A stretch of 64,000 nucleotides of DNA from Sisyra terminalis. Taxonomy: Eukaryota; Arthropoda; Insecta; Neuroptera; Sisyridae. This document shows, in pieces, positions 23,890-37,858 of this stretch. Position 1 is the first letter of the stretch. The number at the start of each line of letters is the position of its first letter. The notes below the pieces were generated by a model. It saw only the letters and a program-made list of their open reading frames with translations. It was not told where the DNA came from and did no database searches. The position numbers and the translations under genes are program-made. Location of the stretch: NCBI GenBank assembly GCA_958496175.1, contig OY292278.1:10850001-10914000 (forward strand), read 5' to 3'.

Positions 23890-26800
23890 CAAATATGTGA
23901 TACGAAAACCGAACACCAATAAAATTTCCTAAGACTTTCTTTTCAATTACGACAAATAGGTACAAAACTATTGGCATTTTCTCCAGACCAAGTTTCTACG
24001 TTTTTGTTGTGTTAATTTGGAACATTGTGTAAACATTTTATAATAGAAAATTAACGACCAAATAATCATTAAAACACACACAAAAAAACAGTGTAATTGC
24101 GTTTCAAGTTTTGAAGAAAGACGATTAAAACCGAAACGACTTTGTATTTTTTATTCAAAAGATGATTGATGCGTTACGCATCAAATTAACATTAAATGGC
24201 TTCCTCGTCCGATTGGATTGACTTTCGGACTTGTGACTTTCTGTAAATTACGAAATTCATTGTATAAACTATTTATTTATTTAGACTTTTTTATGTGAAT
24301 AATTCGACACAATGATGATGATAGTGCGTGAATGAAATTTTATGTGGCTATTTAATATAAAAAAAAAATAGGAAAAAAATGGCTTCGTAAAAATGGCGTG
24401 ACTAACTCATATAATTTAGGGATGCTTGTTGATTTATTTAACATTTTTTGTAGTAATTTCCTTGTTGAAATTGATTTTTTGCCTTGTATTTTTGGTGAAA
24501 AGCACCGAAAAATTTGATGAATATCAATTGAAAACAAGCCATTTTTACTTGGTTAAAAAGAAAAGAAAATTAAGTAATTGTTTAAACTCAATTAAAATAT
24601 ATTTTCTTTAAGCTATATGCCTTATTTTAGTAAACTACTGCAAAAGTTCTTTTTGTGATTAAATTAAGTGTTGATATGCATTAAAAGAGCTTAATTTTCT
24701 CATATTTCTACTGATAAAATTTGTCCAATAAGATGTCTGTGAGCTTTTCTTAAGGAAAGCTAATTATAAATCGGAGATTTCAAAAGATAAACTTTTTTAC
24801 CATAAGAAAAAGAAGAAGAAAAAAATTTAATAGCTTTTTTTCTTTATTTATATTATCCTTTCTAGTTTGTAAAAAATTTCAAAAAAAAAAATTGAGTAAC
24901 TACCCAGAAAAATCAATGAACCAAAAACCAAAGCTCAAACGACACAAAGAAAATCTTATTAGGAAAATGATATTACATAAATTTAGTCATAAATCATGCC
25001 AAATATTTTTGGAATAAAAAGCAATATTTTATCAAGCATGTGCCATTTCCAGTAGCATTGTTCTTGGTGATTAAAAGAACCAAATCCACTAAGATTGTTT
25101 TCGAAAATTTCCTCTATTTTTGTATTTTTAACCCCATTAATCTATACGGAAGAGTTTTGCAAACACAAAGAATACAATATAATACATTTTAAGGTAGTCA
25201 AAAACATATTCTTCATAATAGATATTAAAAATGGAAGAATACACGAAAAGAAATTGCATTGTTATTGTTGAGAAATATTTTTGAAATAATTAAAGCTGGG
25301 CAACTATAAATGGTAAATGAATGAGAAGTTTTTATTTCGATGACTTCTTTGTTCGAAAAGTTGGCCACATTGAGGGTTGAAAGTTACTAATTTAGTTACA
25401 AAGAAAATGTATCGAAAAACGGTTAATTAGACGAATATTTAAAGATAAATTTATCATTGATTCTTGAATCATTTCTTCATCAAAAAATCGATTAAAGTTA
25501 AGCATAAAAGTTCAGAACTATAACCATTACAACCTGATAACTAAGTTTAATACTTAAATTTCAAGATCCGAATAAAAGATACGAATAAAAAAACATATGG
25601 TTTCCAAAAAATCGGCACAACGTACCAAAGAGCTTGGAAAACAATTACTGCAAGAGATACGAGCTTTTCTGGCTTAAAATTTTTTTAATGCCTCTCTCTC
25701 TCCTCCTACACCTGTTCCCATATGATTGTGGGGTCGGGTTTTCTGGTTCTGCCTCGCCACATTAATTAAATAATAATTTAATTATCATTAAATTTTTTTA
25801 ATGCCAAAAATCAAAAATCATCCAAAAAACTGTTTTACTTTTGTAAAACATTCATAAAAATGTTTTTTTAAAAGTGTTTATGTGCCATCAAAGCCGTAAG
25901 ACCATCTATCCGATTTCAATTCTATACATTATCTTATCTATATTCCTTATAAATCGTAATATTGTTGTTTATAAAAATAATTTTAATAACTCTTTATTTG
26001 AATTGAGTTTTTAATTAAAGCTTTCCGACTTGAGCACTCATGAATGTTAACACTTAATAGTGGAACTTTCAAAGCTTTTCGAAAGTTAGTGCAGCTGCGC
26101 TGCGCAGGGAATTTGACAGGCTTTGTGAATGATATTGTTTTAATCATAATAAAAAGAATCGCAGATTATTTGTAAAATTTTCGATTTTCAAAAAACTTAA
26201 GTAGGTACTTCGAATGTTGGAAGATTTTGCAGAGCTTAACAGTTTTGTTTCAAAGTTTTGGGTTTAAATTTACCAATGTTTAAAAAGTTTTTTTTTTAAT
26301 AATAATTTTACCAAAAATTAAAAATATGCGTGCATTAATAAGTCTATAGACAAATAAATGTTGAAAATATATTAGAATTGGAAAGTATTTTAGTTAAATT
26401 ATTGTCAATCGAATCGAATTATAATTTGAAATTTTGTTTTTGATGCAAGAATTCGATTTTGAAATAAGATTGTATGTCGTATTAAATCTCTAATGTGCTT
26501 ATTTTCTTTTATAAATTATAAGCCTATTGGTTTCAAATCAAAATTTATTAGGTAATATTTTCAATAGAAAAATATTTCAGTTCGTTAATGAGAGGCAATT
26601 TTGTTGGTTCGTCTAAATTTGTGGTAAATTTATGAAAATTCCAATATAATTAACCATAAAAATTCATTTTAAACAAAGTTCCTGCCAACATATGCTTTCT
26701 TGCTTCCACAATTTGCTACTCTAACAAAAACGAAATACCAAAGAGCAAATCGTTTCACAAAAGGCGAAACACAATTTATCCAAACTAAACACCAGTTCGA

Positions 26801-27340
26801 CTGATTATTTCAACTTTTAACAATTGCACAAAGTAAATCGAAATGTTTACAACATTCGCACAATTTATTGCCGCATAAATCATGCGAATTTTATTGGCGT
26901 TATTCACTATGTGAATATCATTATGTAAAAATTATCGCACAAATTCTGAAATATCGACAAAAAACAACTAACAACCATACAAAACTGAACTGGAAAAGAT
27001 CGTGATACAACACAAAAATGAAAACAAAGCAACGAAATTATCGGTATTATTTTAATTTATTATTTAGTAACAATATTGCAGTATAATGGCAATGTAAGTA
27101 AGGCGAGAAATTTCGAACAATCAATTCAATAATATGCAAATCCACCTAACATGGAGCCAATAAAAAATGAATAGATTCGATAATTGAGAATTATTCATTA
27201 ACATTTTTTTTTTGTGATTTACGACGTTTGTTAATGTTAGCTAAGAATGGTTTTTATTAATTTAAATGAATTTTTGCAATGAAAAATCCTCATTCGTTGG
27301 CATCAATTAAAAACTTTTTTGGGCGTAAAAACGTCCTTCT
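23890..27340. other. AT-rich intronic DNA
   Basis: No gene seen. Minor points: a CT-rich block followed by GATTGTGGGGTCGGG (25688-25760) resembles a dispersed repeat I cannot name. A short GC palindrome TGCGCTGCGCA lies near 26096, next to a CAGCTG E-box. Confidence 0.5.
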
Positions 27341-27343
27341 AAA

Positions 27344-27440
27344 CTGTTTATACAATATATGACATATTTTGTACTACTGATCTATTTCTCAGATACGTTT
27401 TTCGATTGCCAAGCAATCTTCCACAGTTATCATCAAGTAA
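27344..27440 (-). mobile_element. Inverted-repeat MITE family, copy 3 (fragment)
   Basis: Retains TATACAATATAT from one arm and the block GATTGCCAAGCAATC with TTCG beside it (complement of the GATTGC-TTG-GCAATC-GAA core). The arm-to-core spacing is shortened and the second arm is absent. Confidence 0.65.
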
Positions 27441-27839
27441 TATTGATGTAGTGACTAGTGATGAGCCACAAAGTAATCAGAGATTGATCTCAATTTATAA
27501 GTGGAGCTTTTTTGTTTTTGCAATGTTGTTTTGGAGGAGAAGGGAGATAATCCTTTTTCTCTTTTCTTTCACCAAATTCTTTATGAGGATTCCAAAAATG
27601 AGCGAATTTGAGGAACAATTATAGCAGTTTTACGTTCGTTAATTTTCATCATTTTTGAAGTCTCGAATTCCTACGAATTTCTACTAACATAAGATTATAT
27701 GTTAAAGTGATGTAACTACATTGAAAATTGAGTTTTTCGTAAGGTAGAATACACAAAAAGTTTCTGACTTTTTCAATCGTTATTTGTCTTTTTTCCATCG
27801 TTTTTTTTTCTGCAAAGTTTACATTAAATATTCATTGAA

Positions 27840-28760
27840 TAAATTTCTGACACCAACATTTAAGAAATGGCCGACAACCAGCAATTATCTTCGTTTCGCA
27901 AATCTTCAGGCCTGCAAGCCTTCGACTTCTCTATAACCGAGACAAATCCATAACATCTATTCGAATCTGTGAACTTTCTTGAATCTTTCAATCATTACTT
28001 TGCCTTCAAATATTCTCAATTCGTCTTTTTCAAAGTTTCCACTGACAAATAGCTGGAGGTTTGAATCTATTAGTCGACAAATTAGTGATGGGAGGCGAAG
28101 CGGAAAACATTGCCAGTGCCACTGGTTAAATTTGTGTTTTTTTTTTCATCACCACTTTGCCTCGCCTTGTCTAGTCTAACGTTGAATAATTTTTATTTAT
28201 TTTTCACATAGACGTGCGACGTGCGGAGGGATGCTCGGGGCGAATTTTCACTTACGAATTTTGGGCGGAGTTTTTACTGTCATTAACTATTATCATTAAT
28301 TATTATATTTGTAAATATAATTTTCGAAAAAATTGACTCATTAAACTGTCCAACGGATGGGACTTTAATGGCAATACAGACAAATTATGACATCGACGAT
28401 TTGTATCATAGAAAAGACCGAACGTGCACCATTTAATTGGAGGAAAAGTGAGAGGAAAAATTCAATGTAATTTGGGCGAATTATTTTTCGGTCAGTTGAC
28501 AGTGTGAACAATGCCAGCAACACCCAAATATGTCGGCGACTCAATCCCAAAATTTGCCTGTCTTTTTTCATTCGGTTTTGGCCATTGAAGGCCAGAAAAG
28601 GAAGCCACATTTTTTGATCAGTTTGTGTTGAAACAATGACTCAATTTGGCCTGGAAATTACGGAGCCGAAAGATTAATCACTTTTTGGCTGGAAATGGGG
28701 GAATATCAATTCGAATTTGGGAGAGTCGTTGGGCGTATTTTCTGATACCTAATTTTGACT
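27840..28760. promoter_or_regulatory. GC-richer intronic island (candidate regulatory DNA)
   Basis: Unique-looking sequence with elevated CpG at about 28080-28260 and 28360-28740. Open frames on both strands show no protein features. Confidence 0.22.
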
Positions 28761-29560
28761 TCAAAGCATAAGTTTACCTACAAGAAAGTCATAGAGGCGC
28801 ATTAATGTTGATGTAATTATTGTACAAATGACACGAAAATCGAAATTGTCTTGGGCTTAAATGAACTGGGAACGATTATCTAAGAATAGAAAATATTGAA
28901 ATGGGAATACATGTGAAAGACTTACTTAAATAAATAAAAGGTTAATTTTAAAGAATTTGTACCGAAAAAGGATTAAAACTAACAATTTTAAAATAAAAAA
29001 CTTGGAAAATATATTCATACTTTTTACGTTCAATTCATATTAAGTAAACAGCAATTTTTGTATCATTTTCTCATGAAATTTTCCATATTGGCAGAATTGA
29101 AGAATTGAATGAAATTGCTCTAATTGCTTTTGCTCTAATTTAGGTCTAAATTGTTTTAACTTATGAGAAAATTGTTTTGATCAAAAGATCATCCAAGTAT
29201 CCAAGTATCATCCAACAGCAATTTAAAGTTAAATTTTTACTGTTAAAACTTGGTTAAATATATCATGTTATAAACAAAATGTTAACGTATTCCCTATACA
29301 AAATTAAAAGGGTCTGGAACTCCCATGAAGTTTGATGGTTTTGATTACGACTAAAGCTTTAGTTCCTTCAAAATCTTTCAATTCATTTCCAAAGCTGCGA
29401 GCTTTGAGTCTGCAGCGCTGTCTATTGGCAAAAAAACTAAAATACATATTTTTCACGTATATATCTCTTAAAAAACTATAATTTACGATCAAGAACTTCT
29501 CCATGGGTGCAACAAATGACAATCGATTGATGTTAACACCCAAATATGAATTGGATGGAC
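28760..29560. other. AT-rich intronic DNA
   Basis: No feature recognised. The minus-strand ORF 29304-29576 may be the degraded downstream part of the mariner relic beside it. Confidence 0.4.
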
Positions 29561-29965
29561 AAAAACTCTCAACCAAACTTCCGCCAAATCATAAAAGACA
29601 TATAAAGTCTGCGATTATCCAGGTGAAACCCAACTTCTTTTTCTGATTAATTTGGGCTTCTGCTGGTCAGTCGCTATCTTTAATTGGTTCAGTTTTAGGC
29701 AAAAGAGATCAAGTTAACGATATCCTTCGAATCCTTAAATACACTAAGTAAAATCTTTCAGAATGTTTATCCTTCCTTGATAGTCATTTGGGCCATTTTA
29801 CTAAGACTTCAACCATTTATATTTTCGATTGATATTTTTGTATGAGATCCATTTGTCATCGCTTGTTACCAATCTTCGGTGAAAAAGTTAGATATCATTA
29901 CGTCCGGCTTAGGATTTGTAGAAGGATATAAGGTCCAGCAAGCTTTTGTATCAGTGATTGGAGCT
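29560..29965 (-). pseudogene. Mariner transposase fragment, heavily decayed
   Basis: On the minus strand near 29890-29800 one frame reads RRLVTSDDKWISYKNINRKY, which matches the mariner block FLxRIVTxDEKWIxYxNxxRK that carries the first catalytic Asp. A KKKLGFTWIIADFI block further downstream fits the position of the KKVMxxxWWxxxGxI motif. Stops and frameshifts are frequent, and no terminal repeats were identified. Confidence 0.65.
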
Positions 29966-29969
29966 TCTA

Positions 29970-31470
29970 AATATTAAGTGTTTTCTTGAACCCAAATTTA
30001 TGTAAATGATCTAAAACTGATTAATGATTGGTTTTCTGTTCTTTAGTAACGTATCAGATGTCTTAATTTCTGGGCAAAATATTCTCAGTAAAAACCACCC
30101 CGTACAAAATATCCCTGACAATTGATTCTTCGATCATTATATACTAATTTTTTGGTCCCCAGTTTTGGCTTGTCTTAGGAAGATTTGCTTGGGAAATATT
30201 CTGTTGGGGATATTTGGTCTGCGGATATTTTGTCAGAAGTTTAAATATCGTGGAACCCATTCAGCAATACTACGCTAGTTGTCATTATTGCCAATTTGGA
30301 TTAATTTGAGATTAAAAAGATATTATTTGGTCTTCCAAACTGTAGTGTATTTTAGACACTAATATTGTTGGAATAAAATAAATAAACTAAAATTGCGTTT
30401 ATATGGATTTAAAGTATCAAAACTGTTCATATACTAATCATAATTCCAGTTGCTAAACTTTCATTTTTGTTATAAGGGAAAAAAGATTGGAAAATACATC
30501 AAATTTTTCATTGGTCATCCCTGTGTTGAAAGGGGTTTCCTCACAATTAAGAAAATCAATAACTTTAGTGGCCAATTGAAGGAATAAGTACATATATTTT
30601 TCTTTCTAACGAATTTAAAATATCAACCCTTTACAAAGAATGCATTACCTAGTTTGGGCTTCTAAAAAAATCTTGATGAATTAATTAATTTGTTCCATTC
30701 TGCTAAAAATTGCGGCGTAAAAGTTAAAGTTTGAATTTTCTTACGATTTTTTTAAGTTTAAAACTATGGGAATCCAATAACTTCAGTAATGCCTCGAATT
30801 TCGGTGCTAAGAATTCTTTGGACTGCAAATGAGAGATTCCATTGTTGATTCATAAAGGTAAAAACTTGATTTTTGAGAGTTTACATAAGTAAAGATTTTT
30901 TTAATGGTAGTGGTTAATGGTAGTGGATCAAATTTTAATTAAGATTTTGTTAAAAATATAATTTCCGAATTTCTCATTCTTAATAACCATCTTAAAAAAA
31001 TTATTTACGATAATAATGTTTTTATAGCTCAAAAGTAAAGCTTTAATCATGTCTTGTTGCATAAGATTTGGGGTTTATTTCAAAAAATGTTTAGTTTTCT
31101 ACACAATTTATGATTTTTTAAATGTATAATCAGTGATTTTAAGGACAACTCTAAAGAAATACATAATAATTTGGTTAAACTATAACATAAATTTCAAAGA
31201 ATATTTAAATTATACATGAGCGAATTTTACAGGCTTTTATTATCAAAAACTGTTTAACTTATTTTTTAAGTTATTTAAGTCGTTGATTTGTATCATTTCA
31301 ATAAAGTTGAAAAATTTTCAAGCAAATAATTAGAAAGATGATCGTTAAATAAATCTCTCATTTTATAGACTCAAATCAATGTTAGTTTACCAATTATAAT
31401 TTTTTCATTGAACAAAACTACAAATGTGAAATACAATCGCTGAAAACATTTTCTTTTTTACGATTAATTT
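29970..31470. other. AT-rich intronic DNA
   Basis: No recognisable feature. A duplicated TTAATGGTAGTGG occurs near 30902-30925. Confidence 0.5.
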
Positions 31471-31479
31471 TAACTTCTG

Positions 31480-32060
31480 TGTGAAATTTTCTCATCTTTA
31501 ATTTCAATGTTCATGTCCATAAAAATTTTCCTTGTCATCATTCACGAACTGGCCATTATTCGACTGAGGCTTGTTTACAAAATTCGTTAATAATAAACAT
31601 TACGCTTCAATTACTTTTCACTTAACTTAATAATAAAAACGAGAAAACGAGGTTTTTTTTTTCAAAGGAAAAAATTTCTAAACGAAACACAAAATAAAAC
31701 CCACAGACCATTCGAAACCAACTACGAGGCTTTCACAAGACTCATTACGTGATTTTTTTCCATCCATGGTAAACATTAACACGAACATGTCTTCCCAGTT
31801 TGAATTGCTAATGTGTCGAATCACCGTCATAAAATATGTCCATTTATCCCAAATTTTTTCCTCAATTTCAAGCCGTACCTTTAGCTTTTCATATTCATAA
31901 TATTATGAGTATGTGACATGCAAACAACGAATGCAAATCGCCTGCGAGGACTATCATTGACGAGGACGAATTTTTGTGTCTTTTTGTGTCAATTTTTATT
32001 AAATGAAAACAAGAAATAAGAGAAGATGGGAGAAGAAATGATAATGTCAATGTTTAAATA
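31480..32060. promoter_or_regulatory. Moderately GC-richer intronic island
   Basis: Unique-looking sequence with several CGA/CGAA-containing stretches and no open frame of interest. Low-confidence regulatory candidate. Confidence 0.18.
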
Positions 32061-32245
32061 GTTTGAAATTTGAAGGTTGCGTGCCCGTTTTTTGATATAT
32101 TGTTGTGGTTACGGCCTTTTTAACCATTAAAATAACATGTTATTAGTGTAATGATTATTAGATGACTGCCACATGATGAAACTACTAATCGAGTTTGCCG
32201 CAACCCAAAAAAAAAAGATCTATAATATCTTCGACAGACACCGAT

Positions 32246-34392
32246 GTTGTGGGTCTGATTGCCCAGCTCCACATAATACACCTATAGCTTTATGTCTTTT
32301 TTAATTTTTCAAAACAAAATTTATGATCAAATAAAGCTGTTTAATTAATTGATAATAATTAAAAAAAACATCGATTTTTTCGACTTGAAAATAGCTAAAT
32401 TTCCAAAACAAAAATTCAAAAATCAGGTGGAAACTATTACTACAAGAGTACGATTTCGTGGCGCCGTAGTTTCACGATTTATTTTCATAAAACAGCCCAA
32501 AATTAGACGAAACTAAAAAATAAATTTTTGCAATATCTTGCTTAGTATTCGAGATATCGATACTTAAAGATTCTAGTATCAAATTGACTCATACTTTGTA
32601 GATTGAGCTTTATACTACATCTTTAATAGAGACTAATTCGTTTTAATTATGACCCAAAAAGTGCAAAAATAACTACAAAGAATAAAATATTTTTTTTTTT
32701 TTGTAAATTAAAATGGATCTTCAATACCGAATATGGGAACATAAAACAATAATATCACTTTTCAATGCATTTTTGTGAGCTAATTTCAAATATGAAATTC
32801 ATTTTCATTAATCACGTACAAATTTCTTACAAAATATGGTGATATATAAGGAATAAGTAGCAAAGATTGCAATTTTTAAATATTTTTTTTTTCATTGGAT
32901 AAATATCTCTTAAATAACAGAATTTTGTTACATTAAAATTAATTAAAAATAGATTTTTATCATAACTATCAGAGTTATAAGTCTATCTAAAGCACTTGCG
33001 CTTTCTATCAAAACTTCTATTAGAGCTTTTTCTGTTGTGGACTCATTGTGCATTGCCTCTTTTTACATTCAGCTATAATCGGCAATGATGTTTGTACTCC
33101 ATCTTTCTTGATATCTTTTTTTATTTCCTGAATACCTTGATAAAATTCTTCCCCTTGCTCCTCGCTAATAGTACCATGATTTTCGGTAAAGTGGTCAATA
33201 GAAGAATGGAGAAAATGTACTTTCAGACTCATGTTATACTCTAACTACTTAAAGCTTTCGAACATTTCGGCTACAATAGACTTGTAGTTGGGTTCCTTAT
33301 TGTTTCCGAATGTACTATTTATAACAAACTGAAAACAAACTAAGTTAATTTTTCTTTTTCTGTAATTTTTCGTGACAAAGCTGCTATTCCTCAAACTTTT
33401 TCCAATATCCGGTCCAACAATTACAAATTCTTCGTTTTACTTCATCCTGGACAAACCAGGGAAGTGCTCAAAAAGTTATTTAAGATTTTATCTTTCCATT
33501 GGTTTATGCCTTAACAAATTGTTTCATGGCTTATAATGCATTATAAAGTAATTTTTTTTGGAATCTATAACAAACATTCTGGCAATGTTCTTTTTATCAG
33601 CCTCTAAAATGTTTTCAGAACTTTTAAGTATATACTTTAAATAATCAAAGACTAAATAGGGATATTTTAGGGATTTTTAAAAAATTATAAATAATAAATA
33701 ATAAAAATATTGACGATGTAATTTGTAACAAAACCTTACGTGATAAAATTTTTTCAATATTTTCTCGATACTCAATGCAAAAAATATTACAACTTTACTA
33801 TCGCAGACCTGTGTAATTCAAATACACAAATGACCCTATCCTTTAAGTACCTACTAAGTAGAATCAAGTGTAAGTTAACTGAAATTCTGTAAAATAATGG
33901 CTAATTTAGTGCTTAAAGAAAAAACCTACTATAAGAATAGGAGAGTGCCAAACTTTAATTCCGAGTAGTGGATACATAATCCGACGTAGACCTAGCGAAT
34001 TAACTTATAACTTGGAATATAGTAGAGGCCGGGAAAACTTATGGTAATGAAAAGTAAGGATGAATAATTTTTAATAGTTATCAAAATTTTATAAATTTGA
34101 ACCATTTTTGTAGAATAATCCCTGTTAAACTATATCAAATTGGATAAATTTGAAACTAAAACTATAAGTCTCGATATCTCGAAAACCACAAGATATATCG
34201 AAAAATTATTATCTTCATTTTTTTTTATTATGAGATGTCTTAGCAAAATATATTAACAAACTGCCACGAAAATTGTACTCGTACCAATATTATCCCATTT
34301 TAATGAAAAATTTTTATTCAGCTAGGAAAAATCATGACACCGTAATGACAAACATAACGCCTCAGTAATCGTATAAGACCCACAGTTTGGTT
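32246..34392. mobile_element. DNA element with long inverted terminal repeats enclosing an orphan ORF
   Basis: Diverged inverted repeats of about 300-400 bases bound the region. TGTGGGTCT at the left (32248) pairs with AGACCCACA at the right (about 34376-34384). The block around CAAGAGTACGATTTCGTGGC (about 32438) pairs with the complement of GCCACGAAAATTGTACTCGT (34263-34282). ATTCGAGATATCGATACTT pairs with the complement of the matching block near 34180. Between them lies a relic ORF on the minus strand. Exact ends and target duplication are unclear. Confidence 0.6.
33000..33620 (-). pseudogene. Orphan repeat-encoded protein (MSLKxHFLHS family), broken
   Basis: The best-preserved part reads MSLKVHFLHSSIDHF, then ISEEQGEEF, then after a one-base shift KKRYQERWSTNIIADY. 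Upstream on the same strand are TFGNNKEPNYKSIVAEMFESF and VGPDIGKSL. I recognise this order from a repetitive, uncharacterised protein family common in arthropod genomes (NMSLKxHFLxSHLDFFPENLG...DEHGERFHQDI...KRYQGxW). Its function is not known to me. Multiple stops make this a dead copy. Confidence 0.65.
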
Positions 34393-34820
34393 ACTTTGGA
34401 TAGAAATCAATTGAAAAAAGTAAAATTTTTCTCAATTTTTCCTGTTCTATAGTCTTCACCATAATAAAGCTAACTTGTGACAAAAAGCTTTATTCATTGT
34501 GGTGAAACTCTACATCCTTAGCTTACTTTTTAAGGCCCTGCTATCAAAGTAAAGTAAATCTGTAAATTCGTTTAATTTTCTTGGTAAAAAGCCCATCTTT
34601 CTTCTTTGTCGTTTCCTTATATAGCAGATCCAAAAAAAAATTGTGCTCAGTTATTACGTAAGACATTATACAAATTTTCGCTTATACCTATACTAAACAT
34701 TATAATTTTTATTAATTTTCTTAGAAAAACTATGTCTCATTTATAACATCCCAATTCGAGGCGATAGCCGAAGAAAATACCAGCCAAAGTCTTACAAAAC
34801 GCGACATTAACAATACAAAC

Positions 34821-35150
34821 GTGATGAAAAACCTAAATAGAATTTTCATCGCTCTGATTTTTATTTCGCAATGGCCGCCAACGGCGGGGAATTCAAGCGT
34901 GCTTAAGCCACCCAAAACGGCTTGTCGGCCCCTCGGGGTGCTACGGGAAGACAGTGAAAATTTAAAACAAAAAAAAAAAAAAAAAATTAAAATAAAACAC
35001 GAAAAAAATGCTAAACAAGCGCCAACATCAAATCAACATGAGCTCATTATAAATGATAATGTGATAAGTTTCCTGATATTCGGACATTTATTTTCCGAAT
35101 TTCTGCGAATAAATCCAACAATTTTTTGCGGTGGTAATGTAAAAAAATAA
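34821..35150 (+). CDS. Possible small secreted ORF or first exon (hypothetical)
   Basis: An ATG at about 34824 opens with MKNLNRIFIALIFISQW, which looks like a signal peptide. It continues through a GC-richer stretch (PPTAGNSSVLKPPKTACRPL) and then a Lys-rich segment made by an A-run at 34970-34986. The GC-rich part is confined to about 140 bases, as an exon might be, but I see no convincing donor and no known family. It lies inside the T-box intron on the opposite strand. More likely chance than gene. Confidence 0.18.
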   Translation: MMKNLNRIFIALIFISQWPPTAGNSSVLKPPKTACRPLGVLREDSENLKQKKKKKIKIKHEKNAKQAPTSNQHELIINDNVISFLIFGHLFSEFLRINPTIFCGGNVKK

Positions 35151-37060
35151 AATAAATAGCTTATTGTGCCGTTTCTAATGTGATTTCAACACGCATTTGA
35201 TTTTCGACTCGGTGGAAATTACTCGAGCGATTTTTCCATGAAAACGGAATTTTTGTTTTGTATTTTATTTTTTTAGTTATTGAAATAAGAAATATTTAAT
35301 TATTTAGTGGAACTAATTAAAATATAAATTAATTTGATAAATACATGCAATTAAGATTAACTTCGTTACCAACTACAATTGCCTATTGGGAATTAATTCG
35401 ATCAATTTAAAAAGTTATTTTTCCAGGTAAAGATTGGATTTCAATACGTCCATTGTATTAAAGTTAATAATTTTATTGCAAATTCATGCAAGTCGATACA
35501 ATAATATAAAATGTAAATAGGAAAATTTGAGTTTTCTGCGGAAAATTTGTGCGAATTGAAATGTATAACAGAGTAATTTGAAAGTCAAGCAAATAAGTCA
35601 AGCAACAGGTTCGATTCGGAACGTTAAATTAGTTTGATAATTTAGAAAGCACGTTGTCAAGCAAATGTGAAATTCTCAAAATTAAATCGATTTGGAATGA
35701 AAATTTTCCCAAAAAATTATAAGAAATCTTAACTACTTAAAGTATATCCAATTACACTGAATTCTTAAAAACTTTATAGTAGATACAATCAACAGATTGA
35801 GCTTTAATTTTATAAATTAATCAGTTTTTTTGTGGAATAAAATCTTACATTAAACTTAACAATATAATTGAGGTGTAATATAATTGCATAAGTTTGGTTT
35901 TGCTTCTAAACTTCAAATCGAAATCTAAACGGTTGAAATCCTTTCATTAAGGTCTAATCTCAAAAGAATACCCACATATCAATGCAATAAATCACCCTCT
36001 CTAAAGTGACTACGTGTGAAATTCGAGCATTTCCAATAAATATATCAATTGAAAAACACAAAAAGCCACTAAATTTTCCAATAAGCGAAGATTATTAAGC
36101 TCATATATATCAACTGTAACAATAAAATATACAGTACTACAAAAGAAATATTTGATTTTCATTTGAACAAAGAAAGCTCCACATAACTTTCCATAAAAAT
36201 AATTCTAGGAAATCTCCCGAAAAGTTCGTCGAAAAGCTCGTGCTTTCAGCTCGTAACACTAATTGTTATCGTATCAAAACGATTTTTATTTTACGGTACA
36301 ATATTACCGTAACATTTTTTTCATTTTTAATTTCATTTCCGCTTTTCACAAATTGGAATTTTCTCGATAGAATCACAATTGGCTATTTGGATAATTTCTT
36401 CATTAAATTTAGGCCAATTTTCTATCTCGATAATTTGCCATCTGGTTTGGCGTTATGGCGTTACCGTTAAAGTAACAGATTGAAATTTCAAAAAGCAAAA
36501 CAGTATGAGTGCACAATTATAGTAAATGGTTCGAGAATGCAACAGTTATTTATATTAATTTTTTTCTTAAAAAAATCTAAGTTTTTTGTTTGTAAAATGG
36601 ATTAAAAATAATAAAATCTTTGCTTATAATTTAGAGAAATGGAAATATTTTCAAAGTCTTAACAAAGGAAACTGGAGAGATTAATACTTTCTATAATATC
36701 GAGAAATATTTGTTAAATAGTGCTTTCCAATAACCATTTTTTCTAAGACAGCTAAGACAAAAAATGGAATTTGAGATCTGAAATTTAATTAACCCTGTTA
36801 AATCTGAAAATCGTTTTTGTGTGATAGGGGAAAATTGTTGGCAAACTAGTCCAAACTTCTCACATTTGTAAGAAGACGGAAGGAAATAGTATAAAATCAG
36901 TTTTAACTATATATTTATCATTTTGAAAGTTATTATATAAAGAACTATGTATAGTTTCAACAACAAAAAAGTATATAATATTAAAATTTCTTACGATCAT
37001 CTTTTATTCGAGAAATTAATTCAATATGAAATTGTTTGCATGAGAAACATTTGTATACTT
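35150..37060. other. AT-rich intronic DNA
   Basis: No recognisable gene, RNA or repeat. The plus-strand ORF 36240-36470 is hydrophobic and AT-driven and has no known family. Confidence 0.5.
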
Positions 37061-37680
37061 CGCAATCATATCTAGACATCACAAATATGGTAATTTTTTT
37101 ATGAAAAATTAAAAATTTGAAATAAATTATTGAATAAAGCTTTTACTAGCTTTAAATTGCTAAAAGCAGTGTTTAAAACAACAGTTTTTCAGTCAATTTG
37201 CAGAAGCTGTAGATGATGATTTAATGGTTTGGCTGATTTAAATTTCTTCTTTAGCAAAATGTATAATTTAAGTGTTTAAAAGAATTATTAGGAAAAATTA
37301 TTAGTCGTAAGATTTAAACACTGAAGTTATAGGTAAATGTATTTAAAGAAGTACAACTATAAAATAGCTTTCCCAGATTCAAAAGAAAATTTGTATTATT
37401 TAAATAAAATAAAGTTCTTGTTTTTACATTTTTTAAGTCCATTTTTCTATAAAATCATACCTCGTCACCGCAATTGGTAATTTTTCTATAAGAAATATAA
37501 GTTTTCATAAAATATTATACAAAGCTTTAAAGAGCTTTGAACGGCTAAGAACTGCATCTCTATGGAGTGCAGTCTAATTAGTTGTAACCACAATTTTTCA
37601 GTCAATTAACATAGGCTGCTTTCTTGATGATCTTAAAAAAGTTATTAAGATTTCAAAGTTGACGATTTTTTTTTCTGTAA
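37060..37680 (+). repeat. Weak direct duplication, period about 385 bp
   Basis: Two diverged blocks share the order GGTAATTTTT, AAAGCTTT-A-AGCTTT, TTTTTCAGTCAATT and a GCTG...GATGAT segment, at about 37090-37240 and 37475-37640. Much more diverged than the other tandem duplications. Confidence 0.45.
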
Positions 37681-37858
37681 TCGATATTTTGGTTTCATGA
37701 AACTTATCTCTTTTCACAATCTCTGAGATAAAAATTACAGCAAATATTACTTAAACATTCGCAGTTAAAATTTTTCGGTTGCAATTTTTTTTAAAAACAA
37801 TTTTCAAACAAACTATTGGATTTAACTTTGATAATTTTAACTAAAACTGATATTATTT

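Noticed and set aside
35607..35640. GGTTCGATTCG, reminiscent of a tRNA T-arm
   Set aside because: No acceptor, D or anticodon arms can be folded around it.
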